Assembly (NCBI GenBank): GCA_963832725.1
Contig: CAWHVG010000002.1
Coordinates: 1,240,001-1,304,000, forward strand
Reading direction: 5' to 3'
DNA from: JAEZBP01 sp963832725
GTDB taxonomy: Bacteria; Myxococcota_A; Polyangia; Polyangiales; Sandaracinaceae
DNA length: 64,000 nt
The notes beneath the pieces are model-generated. The model ran no database searches. It was not told the origin of the DNA and saw only the letters and a program-made list of their open reading frames with translations. This document shows positions 8,678 to 17,646 of this stretch, piece after piece. Made by a program: the position numbers and the translations under genes. The first letter of the stretch is position 1, and every line of letters begins with the position of its first letter.

Positions 8678-8772
8678 AACTTCTCGTCGCGCACTCGGGC
8701 GAGGCGCCGGTCCTCGGCTCGATCTGCGGCGCGCTCGGCGTCGACCCTTCCGCGTGGTGAAGCCTCTCGTCG
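8626..8772. repeat. 64-bp direct repeat: duplicated 3' end of the TerB-like gene
   Basis: Units at 8626-8689 and 8709-8772 (offset 83 bp) are about 90% identical. The first spans the last codons (VLGSICGALGVDPSAY) and stop of the TerB-like gene; the second, outside the gene and in another frame, still encodes VLGSICGALGVDPSAW-stop. Because the offset is not a multiple of three, read-through does not join them. Confidence 0.9.
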
Positions 8773-8839
8773 TGGCTCGAGCGAGCCTGTCGACGAGAGC
8801 CGCGCCTCGCCATCGAGCGCTCGGTTCGCGCAGCGCGGC

Positions 8840-11082
8840 TCAGCCGCTCACGCACTGGGAGCGCGCGTCGCAGCGCTGGCCGGCGGCGCAGTCGGAGTCG
8901 CTCAGGCACTGGGTCGGCAGCCGGCAGAAGGCGTCGACGCAGACCTGATCGGTCGGGCAGTCACCGGTGATCCGGCAGGGCGTGTTCGGCTGGCAGAACC
9001 CGATCTGGCAGGCCTCTCCCGCGATGCAGTCCGCGTCGGTCGTGCAGGTGGGTGGCGGCAGGCTGTAGCAGAGCCCGGCGAAGCAGCTCTGCGTGGGCGG
9101 GCAGTCGGCGTCGGCCATGCAGCCGCCGGGAACCACGCACGTGTTGTTGACGCAGGTGCGCATGTCCGGGCAGTCGGTGTCGCTGCCGCAGAGCAGCCAG
9201 GGGAGGCAGCGATCGGCGACGCAGCTCCACGCGTAGTTGCAGTCGGCGTCGCTGCTGCAGCTGGTGGGCTGACAGTACTGCCACGAGCAGTGTTCGCCGC
9301 CGGTGCAGTCGGCGTTCGTCGCACACTCGGGCGCGACGAAGCAGATGTTCGCGTCCATGCATTGCGTGCCGGGCGGGCACTCCGCGCTCGAGCCCGGCAT
9401 GGTGCAGAAGGGGAAGGCGTAGCAGCGGTCGCCGACGCACTGCGCGCCCAGCGGGCAGTCGGCGCTGCTCGCGCACATCTGCAGCGGCCCGCAGGTCCGC
9501 GTCCCCAGGTTGCACTGGTTCCCGGCGCCGCACTCCGCGTCGCTCCGGCAGGGCATGTTCGAGCAGGTGCCGGCGACGCAGCTCTCGCCGCTCGGGCAGT
9601 CGGCGTCGCTCGCGCACTCGGCGGCGATTCCGCAGCTCCCGAGCACGCAGCTCTGACCGCTCGGACAGTCGGCGTCTCGGCTGCACGCGCCGATGAAGAC
9701 ACAGCTCCCGCTCACGCATCCCCAGCGCGTCGGACAATCCGCGTCGGCCGAGCACGTCGCGGTGGGGACACAGCGCGAGTCGACGCACTCGACGCCGCTG
9801 GCCATGCAGTCGGCGGTGCTGGTGCACTCCGGCGGCGGCACGCAGCGCCCCGCGTCGCAGATCTCGGTGTCGGGGCAGGTCATGTTCCGTCGGGCACGAG
9901 GGCGGGCTCTCACAGAAGCCGTAGTCGCACTGCATCCCGGCCGGGCAGCCGCCGTCGCGCCGGCAGTTCACGGGCGGCAGCGCGATGCACGCGCCATCGA
10001 TGCAGACCGGCGCCGCGGCCATGCAGTCACTGTCGGCGGTGCAGCCGTCCGGCACGACGCAGCTGCGCGAGCGGCAGACCATGCCCGGGAAAGGGCAGTC
10101 CGAGTCGGCGCCGCAGAAGAGGGGCGGGATGCAGCGCGAGTCGATGCAGCGGAAACCGTAGGCGCAGTCGTCCGCGGTGCTGCAGGTGAAGGGCTGGCAG
10201 GTGTCCGCGTCGCAGCGCTCGCCCAGCGGGCAGTCCGCGTCGCTCGTGCACTCGGAGCTCACGCAGCGGAAGCCGTCGCAGAGCGCGGGCGGCGGGCAGT
10301 CCGCGCTCGTCCCGCAGCGGATGAGCGGTGTGCACTGACCGGCGACACAGAGCTCGCCGGTGATGCAGTCGGTGTCGACCGTGCAGGCAGCGCGCGGGAT
10401 GCAGCGGCGGTCGAAGAAGCTGCACGTCTGATCGCTCGGGCAGTCGGCGTCGCGGCGGCAGCCGGTGGGGATGCAGCGCGCGCTGGCGCAGCGGTAGCCC
10501 ACCGCGCAGTCTCGGTCGGCGACGCACTCGCCGGTGAACGTGCAGCGCGCATCCGCGCAGGTGAACCCGTCGGTGCAGTCGGCGTCGCTCGTGCAGTCGC
10601 CGGTGAACACGCAGGTGCCGCTCATGCACGAGTAGCCCGCGCCGGAGCAAGGCATCGTGTCGGAGCACGTGGGTGTGTCGACGCAGCGGCCGCTTTGGCA
10701 GTCCTGTCCGGGCGCGCAGTCGGCACGGCTCGCGCACGTCGGGTCGGCCACGCAGCGGTGTGCGTCGCAGCGGGCGCCGGGGCCGCAGTCTTCCGTCGCT
10801 GGTGCAGACGCTGGGCGCGCAGTGGCCGGCGACGCAGCGCTCGTCCGCCCGGCAGTCCAGATCGCTGGCGCAGCCGCTCGTCTCCGCCACGCACACGCAG
10901 TCCCGGCAGACGTCCCCGCTCGCGCAGTCGGCGTCCGACGCGCACAGGCAGGTCATGCCCGCGTCCATGGCCATCGGCGCAGCGTCGATCCCCGCCTCGC
11001 CCGCGTCGCCTTCCCCCGTCACGTGCGAGCGACCGCAGCCGGTCGCGATGAGCAGAGCCCCTAGTGCCACCCGACGCCACAT
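8840..11082 (-). CDS. Long Cys-rich repeat lipoprotein, broken by two +1 frameshifts
   Basis: With two single-base corrections this is one ~746-residue gene; as written it falls into three frames meeting near 10790 and 9886. It begins MWRRVALGALLIATGCG, a lipoprotein signal with lipobox ATGC, then an Asp/Ala linker, then some 30 repeats of about 22 residues in the pattern C-x-S-D-A-D-C-x-x-G-x-x-C-x-x-x-x-C-V that continue to the stop. Such repeats occur in large myxobacterial surface proteins and resemble Dickkopf-like Cys modules; function unknown. Both breaks lie in GACGGAA on the coding strand, where removing one base restores the repeat. It is divergent from the ExbD-domain lipoprotein. 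Confidence 0.75.
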
Positions 11083-11330
11083 GCACTTCAGGGTACGGGA
11101 GCACCCGCGCGCATCCAAGGACCGCCGCCCAACACGCCTCCGGGAGGCCTCCGAGCCGATGCCCTCGTGCTCGGCCTCGCAGCGTGTGTCCCGTGTCGCG
11201 CTCGGCGCGCTCGAGGAAGCGGTGGACGTGACCGATGACGCCGGTGAATCGCGCCCGCCCGCCGGGTCGGGCATCGAGCCCTCGAGAGCGGTCTTTCGCG
11301 GGCGGGCGTGCGGCGGTATCGTCGCCAGCC

Positions 11331-12339
11331 ATGTCTCGACCCGCACTCGTGCCCACCCTGCTCGCTTGTCTCCTCGCCGCTTGCGGTCAGCACGGCGAAG
11401 ACGACCAGGCCTCTACCGAAAACGCCGCGCCCATCGTGGGTGCGCTGGAGATCCCCATCTCCCGCAACCACGCGGCGTCGCAGCCCACCGGCGCGGCCCG
11501 GATTCGAGATCAGCCCCAGCGAGCTGCGGCTCGACGGCCAGCAGGTCATCGCGCTCGAGCGCGGGCGCCCCGCGGACGCCGAGGTCGCGGACGACGTGAT
11601 CACCAAGCTCCGCCAGCATTTGGCCGGCGGCTCGCGCTCGCAGGCCGCGCTGTGGGTGAACGCGAACGTCCCCTACCAGACGCTCGCGCGGGTGCTGAAG
11701 AGCGTCGAGGCGGCCGGCATCCACGACGTCAGCTTCGCCGTCCGCGTCGGCACGATGGGGCCCCAGACCGGCTGGATGCACCTGGCCCGCTGGCGTGTGG
11801 TCCCGCCGGGCGACGGCGCCGTCACGTTCGAGAGCCCCGGCCGGCCCTGGTCCGAGTTCACCGAGCACTGGCGCGAGGTCTACGACGCCTGCCGTGCCGG
11901 CCAGTACATCGACTGCGACGGTCGCGCGTCGAATCCGGCCGAGGGCGGCGAGCTGCAGGTCCGGCTCTGGGCCCGCGGCCAGGCGATGAAGATCACCTTC
12001 ACGCAGGTCGGCGCGCCCGAGGAACGAGCTGCGCCGCACGCGAGCGCCGGCCCCGCGCTGATCGAGGGGGTGCGCGCGCCGCCGCCGGCGCCGAGCGGCG
12101 AGGAAGAAGCACCGCCCGCCACCGAGGCCTCGTTCAACCTCCGCCACCAGGAGTCGGTCAAGGACGACAGCGCCATCAGCAACGCGATGCAGCCGGTGTG
12201 CGGGAGCACGAGCTGCCAGACCGTCGTCGACGCCGACGCCACGACCCCGAGCATGCGGGTGCTCTCGATGATCGGCGCCGTCTTCCCCGACGGCTCCTCG
12301 CCGCCCGACCTCGCCTTCCGCATGCCCGTCATGCAGTGA
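11331..12339 (+). CDS. Lipoprotein with ExbD/TolR-like periplasmic domain, one frameshift
   Basis: The start MSRPALVPTLLACLLAACGQ is a clear lipoprotein signal (lipobox LAAC), but this frame is left at about 11501-11505, after which a second frame carries the conserved part: FEISPSELRLDGQQV, an Ala-rich body, and ALWVNANVPYQTLARVLKSVEAAGIHDVSFAV. That stretch matches the periplasmic domain of ExbD/TolR proton-channel proteins. Normal ExbD has one N-terminal transmembrane helix; here a lipid anchor replaces it. The rest (residues ~150-335) is Pro/Glu-rich with a Cys pair in GSTSCQTV and unknown role. Removing one T from GATTC at the break gives a single ~335-residue protein. Confidence 0.65.
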
Positions 12340-12351
12340 GGCGAGGTCTCG

Positions 12352-12375
12352 CCCGCGGCGCGCTCAGGCCGCGGG
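12352..12375. terminator. Hairpin between convergent ExbD-domain and P450 genes
   Basis: An 8-bp stem (CCCGCGGC / GCCGCGGG) with an 8-nt loop sits between the two convergent stop codons. No T-run follows, so this is a candidate only. Its right arm lies inside the duplicated P450 3' end. Confidence 0.4.
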
Positions 12376-12433
12376 CGTCGACTTCGGCGGCGCCCCTCAG
12401 GCCACGCTCGCGCGGGCGTCGACTTCGGCGGCG
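12363..12433. repeat. Duplicated 3' end of the cytochrome P450 gene
   Basis: The segment 12396-12433, which encodes the last residues (AAEVDAR...) and stop of the P450 on the minus strand, is repeated at 12363-12392 downstream of the stop, with an 8-bp internal deletion and otherwise identical sequence. Confidence 0.8.
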
Positions 12434-13807
12434 GCCGCGGCGCGGGCTCGGCGGGTGACCCGCGCTCGGAGGCCGGGCCCCTTCGGTCGCAGCGTGACGG
12501 AGGGCTTCAGCGCCAGCTGCTCGCCGGGCAGGAGATTCGAGCCGGTAGCGCTGAACGATCACCGCCAAGAGCAGGGCGGCCTCCATCGTCGCGAAGTGGT
12601 TGCCGATGCAGACGCGGGGCCCGCCGCCGAAGGGGAAGTAGGCGTGGCGCGGGACCTGTGCGGCGCGCTCGGGGAGCCAGCGGTCCGGGTCGAAGCCCTC
12701 CGGGTTCGGGAACCAGCGCGGGTCGCGGTGCACCACCCACTGGCTCATCAAGATCTGCGCGCCAGCGGGGATTTGCACGCCGCCGAGCTCGAAGCTCTCC
12801 GCCGCGGCGCGACCGGTCGTCCACGCGGGCGGGAAGAGCCGCATCGACTCCTTGAGCACCCGATCGAGCAGCGTCATCGCCTTGACGTCGTCGACGGTGG
12901 GCAGCCGGTCGCCGAGGACCTCCTGCACTTCCGCGTGGACGCGCCGCTCGATGTCGGGGTGCTTGCTGAGCAGGTAGAGCGTGTGAGCCAGCGCCAGCGC
13001 GGTCGTCTCGTGGCCGGCCAAGAAGAGCGTCACCGCCTCATCGCGGAGCTGCCGGTCGCTCATCCCGGTGCCGCCTTCGTCCTGCGCCGCCAGCAACGTG
13101 CCCAGGAGATCGTTGCGCTGCTCCCCCGCCCTCCGGCGCGCGATGATGCGGAAGATGAGCTCGTCGATGGCGGCCACGGCCTGGTTCGTGCGGTGGTTGC
13201 GAGGCGTGGGCACCCAGCCGGGCAGGCGCAGCACCGCCTCGGGGCTGTTGGCGAAGAACTCGTTGATGGTCTCCATCGCCTCGCCGACGGTGCGGACCTC
13301 GTCGTGCTCCATGCTGGCGCCGAAGAGGACGTCGGCCACCACCTCCATGGTCACCCGCGACATCTCCTGGTGGAGGTTGATCACCTCGCCGTCCTGCCAG
13401 TCGCGAAGACCCTCGTCGGCCACCCGCACCATCGCGCTCGCGTACTCCGCGATTCGCCTCGGTGTGAACGCGTGCGACATCAGCTTGCGCTGTCGCTTCC
13501 AGAGGTCGCCGTCGCTGGTCAGGAGCCCCAACCCGAGCGCGCGCTCGAGGACCACGCTGTATGCGTCGCGCAGCATGATGCGCGCGTGCTTGACCATGAC
13601 CGTTTCGATGTCGTCCGGGTGGCTGACCAGGAGCCAAGGCCGCCCCAGCAGCTTCATCTGCACGATGTCGCCGTAGCGGTCGGCGAGCTCGCGCAGCACC
13701 GTGAGCTGGTCGGTGGTGAAGCGGAGGACGTTCCTCAGCCCGAGAGTCCCGGGCGGTCCGGGCTCCGCGCCCCATCGTCGCGTGGTCGTCTTGCGCTCCA
13801 TGGACAT
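12397..13807 (-). CDS. Cytochrome P450, late frameshift
   Basis: The P450 core is complete: I-helix AGHETTA, ExxR in KESMR, the PERF-like region GFDPDRWLPER and the heme loop FPFGGGPRVCIGNH with thiolate Cys about residue 400. It is a bacterial, soluble-looking monooxygenase resembling the CYP102/CYP110-like clade; substrate unknown. After YRL the written frame becomes nonsense, while another frame reads LLPGEQLALKPSVTLRPKG, the normal C-terminal strand region; removing one base from GAATC at 12534-12538 joins them and ends the protein at 12397 (~469 residues). As written, the frame runs on to 12329. Two ATGs (13807, 13801) are possible starts. No ferredoxin partner is adjacent. Confidence 0.85.
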
Positions 13808-13924
13808 CTCCCTCCGGCGAATGCGTCGCGAGGAGAGGATAGCGGAGCGGCGTCTCGCTGCATGGCGGATGCGCTCACGAACGCCGCGCGACGCGGGAAA
13901 TCGACCGCGTCCGAGTCCGGACCC

Positions 13925-14272
13925 TCACACGGCCCAGGAGGCGGCGGTCACGGCGGCCTCCACCGCGTCGAGCACCCGCGCCTCCGCGTCGTCGTCGCCC
14001 GACGCCTCGAAGCGCTCGTAGTCGTCCTCGAGCAGCTCCGCCCACTCGACCCACACGGTGTCGTCCGAGATCTCCGTCGGCTGATCGCGCTCGTCGCGCG
14101 GGAAGGAGGGCGTGAGGCGGAAGAGATCCCGGCGCCACACTCTCGCCCGGTAGACCTGCGCCTCCCCGAGCGCCCGGAAGAGCTCCAGGCGCAGGCTGAC
14201 CGCCTCGCCGCCGAGCTCCACGTCGAGCTCGAGCGTGCGGAAACAGGCGTAGGCGTTGGCGTAGCGGCTCAT
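13925..14272 (-). CDS. Hypothetical protein, 115 residues
   Basis: No family recognised. The sequence MSRYANAYACFRTLELDVELGGEAVSLRLELF begins like a beta-rich small domain and ends with an acidic helix (DDDAEARVLDAVEAAVTAASW). It starts with ATG at 14272 and lies 33 bp downstream of the SLC13-type permease gene on the same strand, so the two may form an operon. No signal peptide or membrane segment. Confidence 0.6.
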   Translation of the reverse strand: MSRYANAYACFRTLELDVELGGEAVSLRLELFRALGEAQVYRARVWRRDLFRLTPSFPRDERDQPTEISDDTVWVEWAELLEDDYERFEASGDDDAEARVLDAVEAAVTAASWAV

Positions 14273-14305
14273 CGAGGCGCGCAGCGTAGCAGCCCGATCG
14301 TCCGC

Positions 14306-16075
14306 TCAGAGCCAGAGCAGGCTGGCCACGGTGATCGTGACCGCCGCCAAGAGGAGCTGGAGCGGTACGCCGAAGCGCAGGAAATCGCCGAAGCGATAGC
14401 CGCCGGGGCCGTAGACCATGAGGTTGGTCTGGTAGCCGATCGGCGTCGAGAAGCTCGCCGACGCGGCCATCATCACCACCAGCGCGACCGGCACGAGCGG
14501 CAGATGCGCCGCCTCCGCCGCTGCGGCCGCCAGCGGATACATCAGCGCCGCCGCCGCGTTGTTGGTGATCAGCTCGGTCAAGAGCGCCGTGGCCACGTAG
14601 ATGCCCGCCAGGGTGGCCACGTTTCCGTAGGGCGCCGAGAGCCCGACCACCGCGTCTCCCACCGCGTCCGCCGCGCCGCTCGCCTGCAGGGCGCCGCCGA
14701 TCCCGAACGCCGCCGCGATGGCGATCAGCACCCTGAGCTCCAGCGCCCGCCGCGCCTCGTGCGCGCTCATGCAGCCCGTCAGCAGCATCGCGCCCGCCGT
14801 CAGGAGGGCCGCCACCAGGAGCGGCAAGAGCCCGGTCGCGCTCAGGATCACCATCGCCACCAGAAGCGCGAGCGCCGCCGGCGCCTTGTCGTGCCGGCGC
14901 GGCTCGCTCCCCTCGACCTGCGTCACCAGCGCGAAGGTGCGGTCGTTCTTGTGCCGGCGCAGAAACCCGGGCGGCGCCTCCAGCAAGAGCACGTCGCCCG
15001 CGCTCAGCACGATGTCGCCGACCTTCCCGGTCACGCGCTCGCCGTTTCGGTGGACGGCGATGATGGCCGCGTCGTAGCGGGTCCGAAACGCCAGCTCGCG
15101 CACGCTCTTGCCGGCCAGCCCCGAGCCTCCGCCCACCACCGCCTCCAGCAGCCGTCGGTGCGGGCGCGCCTCGCCCAGCTTGTCCACCTGATCGGTGGCC
15201 GGCACCAGCCCGCGGATGCGGCGCAGATCCACCACCGAGTCGACCACGCCGACGAAGAGCAGATGATCGCCGGCCCGCAGCACCGTCTCCGGATCGACCG
15301 CCGGCATCAGCTCCGAGTCGCGCTCGAGCTCGACCAAGAAGAGGCCGGGCAGATGCCGCAGGCCGGCCTCCTCGATGCGCTGCCCCACCACCGGCGAATC
15401 GGCCTCCACCCGCATCGCCACCGTGTACTCGCGCGGCTGCTCGATGAGCGCGTGCGCGCCGGCACGGTCGGGCAAGAGGCGCTTGGACAGCAGCAGCACG
15501 TAGACGATGCCGACCACCAGCGCCGGCGCGCCGAGGACGGTGATGTCGAACATCCCGATGGCGAGCTCGGGGTGCGCGGCGCGGGCCAGCCCGTAGACGA
15601 CCAAGTTCGTGCTGGTGCCGATCAGCGTGCAGGTGCCGCCGAGGATCGATGCGTAGCTCAGCGGGATCAGCAGCCGCGAGAGCGGCAGGTTCCGGCGTCG
15701 GGCCCAGTCGGTCACCGCCGGCACCATCATCGCCACCACCGGCGTGTTGTTCAGAAACGCGCTCACCCACGAGACCGGCAGCATCATCCGGAGCTGCGCG
15801 CTGAAGAGCCCGCGCGGCCGCCCGAGCACGCGCCGGAGCACCGCGTCGAGCCCGCCCGTGTCGCGCACGCCGGCGGCGACCACGAAGAGCGCCGCCACCG
15901 TCAGCACCCCCTCGTTGGCGAACCCGGCGAACGCCCGGTCGAGCGGCACGATCCCGATGGCCGCGAGCAGCGTGAGCCCGGCCATGAGCACCAGGTCCGG
16001 CCCGGCGAGCCCGCGCGCCATCGCCAGCACCATGGCGGCCGTGACCGCGAGCGTGACCCAGGCTTCCCAGCCCAT
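14306..16075 (-). CDS. SLC13-family permease with two RCK_C (TrkA-C) domains
   Basis: The product has 589 residues. N-terminal transmembrane helices include SAFLNNTPVVAMMVPAV; then a cytoplasmic insert (about residues 205-400) holds two RCK_C/TrkA-C regulatory domains (EYTVAMRVEADSPVVGQRIEEAGL and later SVRELAFRTRYDAAIIAVHRNGERV), each followed by AGD-type turns; then a second helix bundle with ELITNNAAAALMYPLA and TPIGYQTNLMVYGPGGYRFGDF. This is the SLC13/DASS-like anion-sodium symporter plan with paired RCK_C domains; substrate (sulfate, dicarboxylate or other) unknown. ATG 16075 is preferred over an upstream in-frame start at 16105. Confidence 0.88.
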   Translation of the reverse strand: MGWEAWVTLAVTAAMVLAMARGLAGPDLVLMAGLTLLAAIGIVPLDRAFAGFANEGVLTVAALFVVAAGVRDTGGLDAVLRRVLGRPRGLFSAQLRMMLPVSWVSAFLNNTPVVAMMVPAVTDWARRRNLPLSRLLIPLSYASILGGTCTLIGTSTNLVVYGLARAAHPELAIGMFDITVLGAPALVVGIVYVLLLSKRLLPDRAGAHALIEQPREYTVAMRVEADSPVVGQRIEEAGLRHLPGLFLVELERDSELMPAVDPETVLRAGDHLLFVGVVDSVVDLRRIRGLVPATDQVDKLGEARPHRRLLEAVVGGGSGLAGKSVRELAFRTRYDAAIIAVHRNGERVTGKVGDIVLSAGDVLLLEAPPGFLRRHKNDRTFALVTQVEGSEPRRHDKAPAALALLVAMVILSATGLLPLLVAALLTAGAMLLTGCMSAHEARRALELRVLIAIAAAFGIGGALQASGAADAVGDAVVGLSAPYGNVATLAGIYVATALLTELITNNAAAALMYPLAAAAAEAAHLPLVPVALVVMMAASASFSTPIGYQTNLMVYGPGGYRFGDFLRFGVPLQLLLAAVTITVASLLWL

Positions 16076-16181
16076 CGGCCGCGGACCATAGCACGCGGAG
16101 CTCAAATGCTCGGTTCTTGACCGGGCAGGTCGGAAACCCGGCTGCGCGTCGCCACCGAGGGAGCACCCTGGCGTGCGACAC

Positions 16182-16646
16182 TCAGTCGCGCCGAAGAAAC
16201 TCGACGTGGAAGCGCACGGCGCCGACCGGCGCCACGCGGTGCTTGCGCTCGGGCTCGACCACGCCGGGCACGCCCGGGCGCAGGACCCAGCAGTCCGGCG
16301 CGGGCTCGAGCAGCTCGTAGCGGAGCCGGCCCTCCTCGACGACGATGCGGCCCCACACGCCCGCCTTCGTGGAGTGCTCCTCGAGCAGGCCGCGCGGCAC
16401 CGATGACCCGTCGAACGTCGGCGTGCGGCGATAGACCTGGGCGTCGGCGGGCAACGAGGGCATGTCGCAGAAGGAGCAGTCGATCTCGACGGCGATCATC
16501 GAGGCGCGGCCCTCGTCGGTCTCGACCCACGGCCGCAGCTCGAAGGGCGGTCGATGCCGCACGTGCTGTGTGTGCCCACACGACAGGTCGGCCACCCAGT
16601 GCGCCTCTTCATCGCGATGAAAGCCGGTGATCGCGCGCGCTGCCAT
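16182..16646 (-). CDS. DUF3565-DUF1971 fusion protein
   Basis: The product has 154 residues built from two recognised small domains. Residues ~5-60 match DUF3565 (ITGFHRDEEAHWVADLSCGHTQHVRHRPPFELRPWV, with Cys/His ligands and a later CSFC). Residues ~65-154 match DUF1971, the cupin-like TehB-associated domain (LPADAQVYRRTP, STKAGVWGRIVVEEGRLRYELLEP, VVEPERKHRVAPVGAVRFHVEFLR). Neither function is firmly known; DUF1971 domains have been linked to tellurite-resistance TehB proteins. ATG 16646 begins right before the first domain. It is convergent with nothing close; the next upstream kilobase has no convincing gene. Confidence 0.82.
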   Translation of the reverse strand: MAARAITGFHRDEEAHWVADLSCGHTQHVRHRPPFELRPWVETDEGRASMIAVEIDCSFCDMPSLPADAQVYRRTPTFDGSSVPRGLLEEHSTKAGVWGRIVVEEGRLRYELLEPAPDCWVLRPGVPGVVEPERKHRVAPVGAVRFHVEFLRRD

Positions 16647-17189
16647 GCGTCGGGATGTACGGCCATGGGCCCCGCGCGGCCAGGCCTCGAGACGACGGCG
16701 GCGCTCGATCGGGTGTCTCCGGGCGGGCTCAGGGCGAGCGGAAGCGTCGTGCGTCGCCACCGCTGGAGATCTCGACGGCGCACACGGGGCGCAGGGCCTG
16801 CGCGATCACGGGGGCTCGCGGGGCGTGCCACCGGTCGCACCGAAGTCGCCACCCGGACAGCTCCGACTCGCGTTCGGCTGACTCGATACTCGCGACGCCG
16901 GTTGTGCGGTGCGTCCGGACGGTGTGTGCCGTCGATTCTGAGAGCCGTGCGCTCATCCCCAGCCGACGCGTCGAGCCGCTCGCGGGGAGGTTCATCGCCC
17001 CCAGCGCCGTCTCCCCGGTGACCCACGGCAGGCCCGCCCGCACCGTCTTTCCCGCTGGCATGTCCCATCCGCCGGAGATGAAGGTCGGTCGGCGCCGCGC
17101 GCGGAGTCGACCCGCCCTCGGGTGGATGCCGAGGGACCCGCACCGGCAGCCGAGAGGCGCTCGGCGGAAGGGATGCTGCGGAATCATCG
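16647..17189. other. Gene-poor stretch upstream of the 21-bp array
   Basis: About 540 bp with no convincing gene. Several frames are open on both strands but none shows a family motif or a plausible start with RBS. The stretch runs directly into the tandem array. Confidence 0.4.
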
Positions 17190-17520
17190 AAGTCGCGCGC
17201 CAGGATTTCGAAGTCGCGCGCTAGGAATTCGAAGTCGTGGGCCAGGAATTCGAAGTCGCGCGCCAGGAATTCGAAGTCGCGCGCTAGGAAATCGAAGTCG
17301 CGCGCTAGGAAATCGAAGTCGCGCGCTAGGAAATCGAAGTCGCGCGCTAGGAATTCGAAGTCGCGCCCCAGGAATTCGAAGTCGCGCGCCAAGAATTTCG
17401 AAGTCGCGCGCCAGAATTCGAAGTCACGTGCCAAGAATTCGAAGTCGCACGTCGGAAATTCGAAGTCGCACGTCGGAAATTTGAAGTCGTGCAGAGGGAA
17501 TTCGAAGTCGCGTCCCGAGG
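17190..17520. repeat. 21-bp minisatellite, 15 full units plus a partial
   Basis: Fifteen units of a 21-bp motif starting AAGTCGCGCGCYAGGAA and ending TTCG (many contain an EcoRI site GAATTC) run head to tail, followed by a 16-bp partial. Thirteen units are exactly 21 bp; unit 10 is 22 bp and unit 11 is 20 bp, so the overall frame is preserved. On the minus strand the array reads as a heptapeptide L-A-R-D-F-(E/D)-F. It ends ~125 bp before the start of the gene at 17647. There is no unique spacer, so it is not CRISPR. Confidence 0.92.
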
Positions 17521-17646
17521 CGGGGGTAGGCCGCGCTCGAGCGTGCGCGTTATCGTGCTCGGAGCGCGAGCCTCGCCCGACGGGAGCCCGAAGAGCGGCT
17601 CGATCTCCGCGTCTCGACGGGCGGGGGCAGCCGAGGGGAGGACGCG

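Noticed and set aside
12455..16120. A 1221-codon plus-strand open frame
   Set aside because: It lies opposite the P450 and SLC13-type genes, is His/Arg/Gln-rich without domains, and mirrors their codons.
16496..17434. A 312-codon minus-strand frame made of LARDFEF heptads
   Set aside because: Its first third is just the 21-bp array and the rest overlaps the DUF3565-DUF1971 gene in another frame; kept as a repeat, not as a gene.
17190..17520. Possible CRISPR array
   Set aside because: Units are contiguous with no unique spacers and no cas genes are present; the same applies to 40817-41278.
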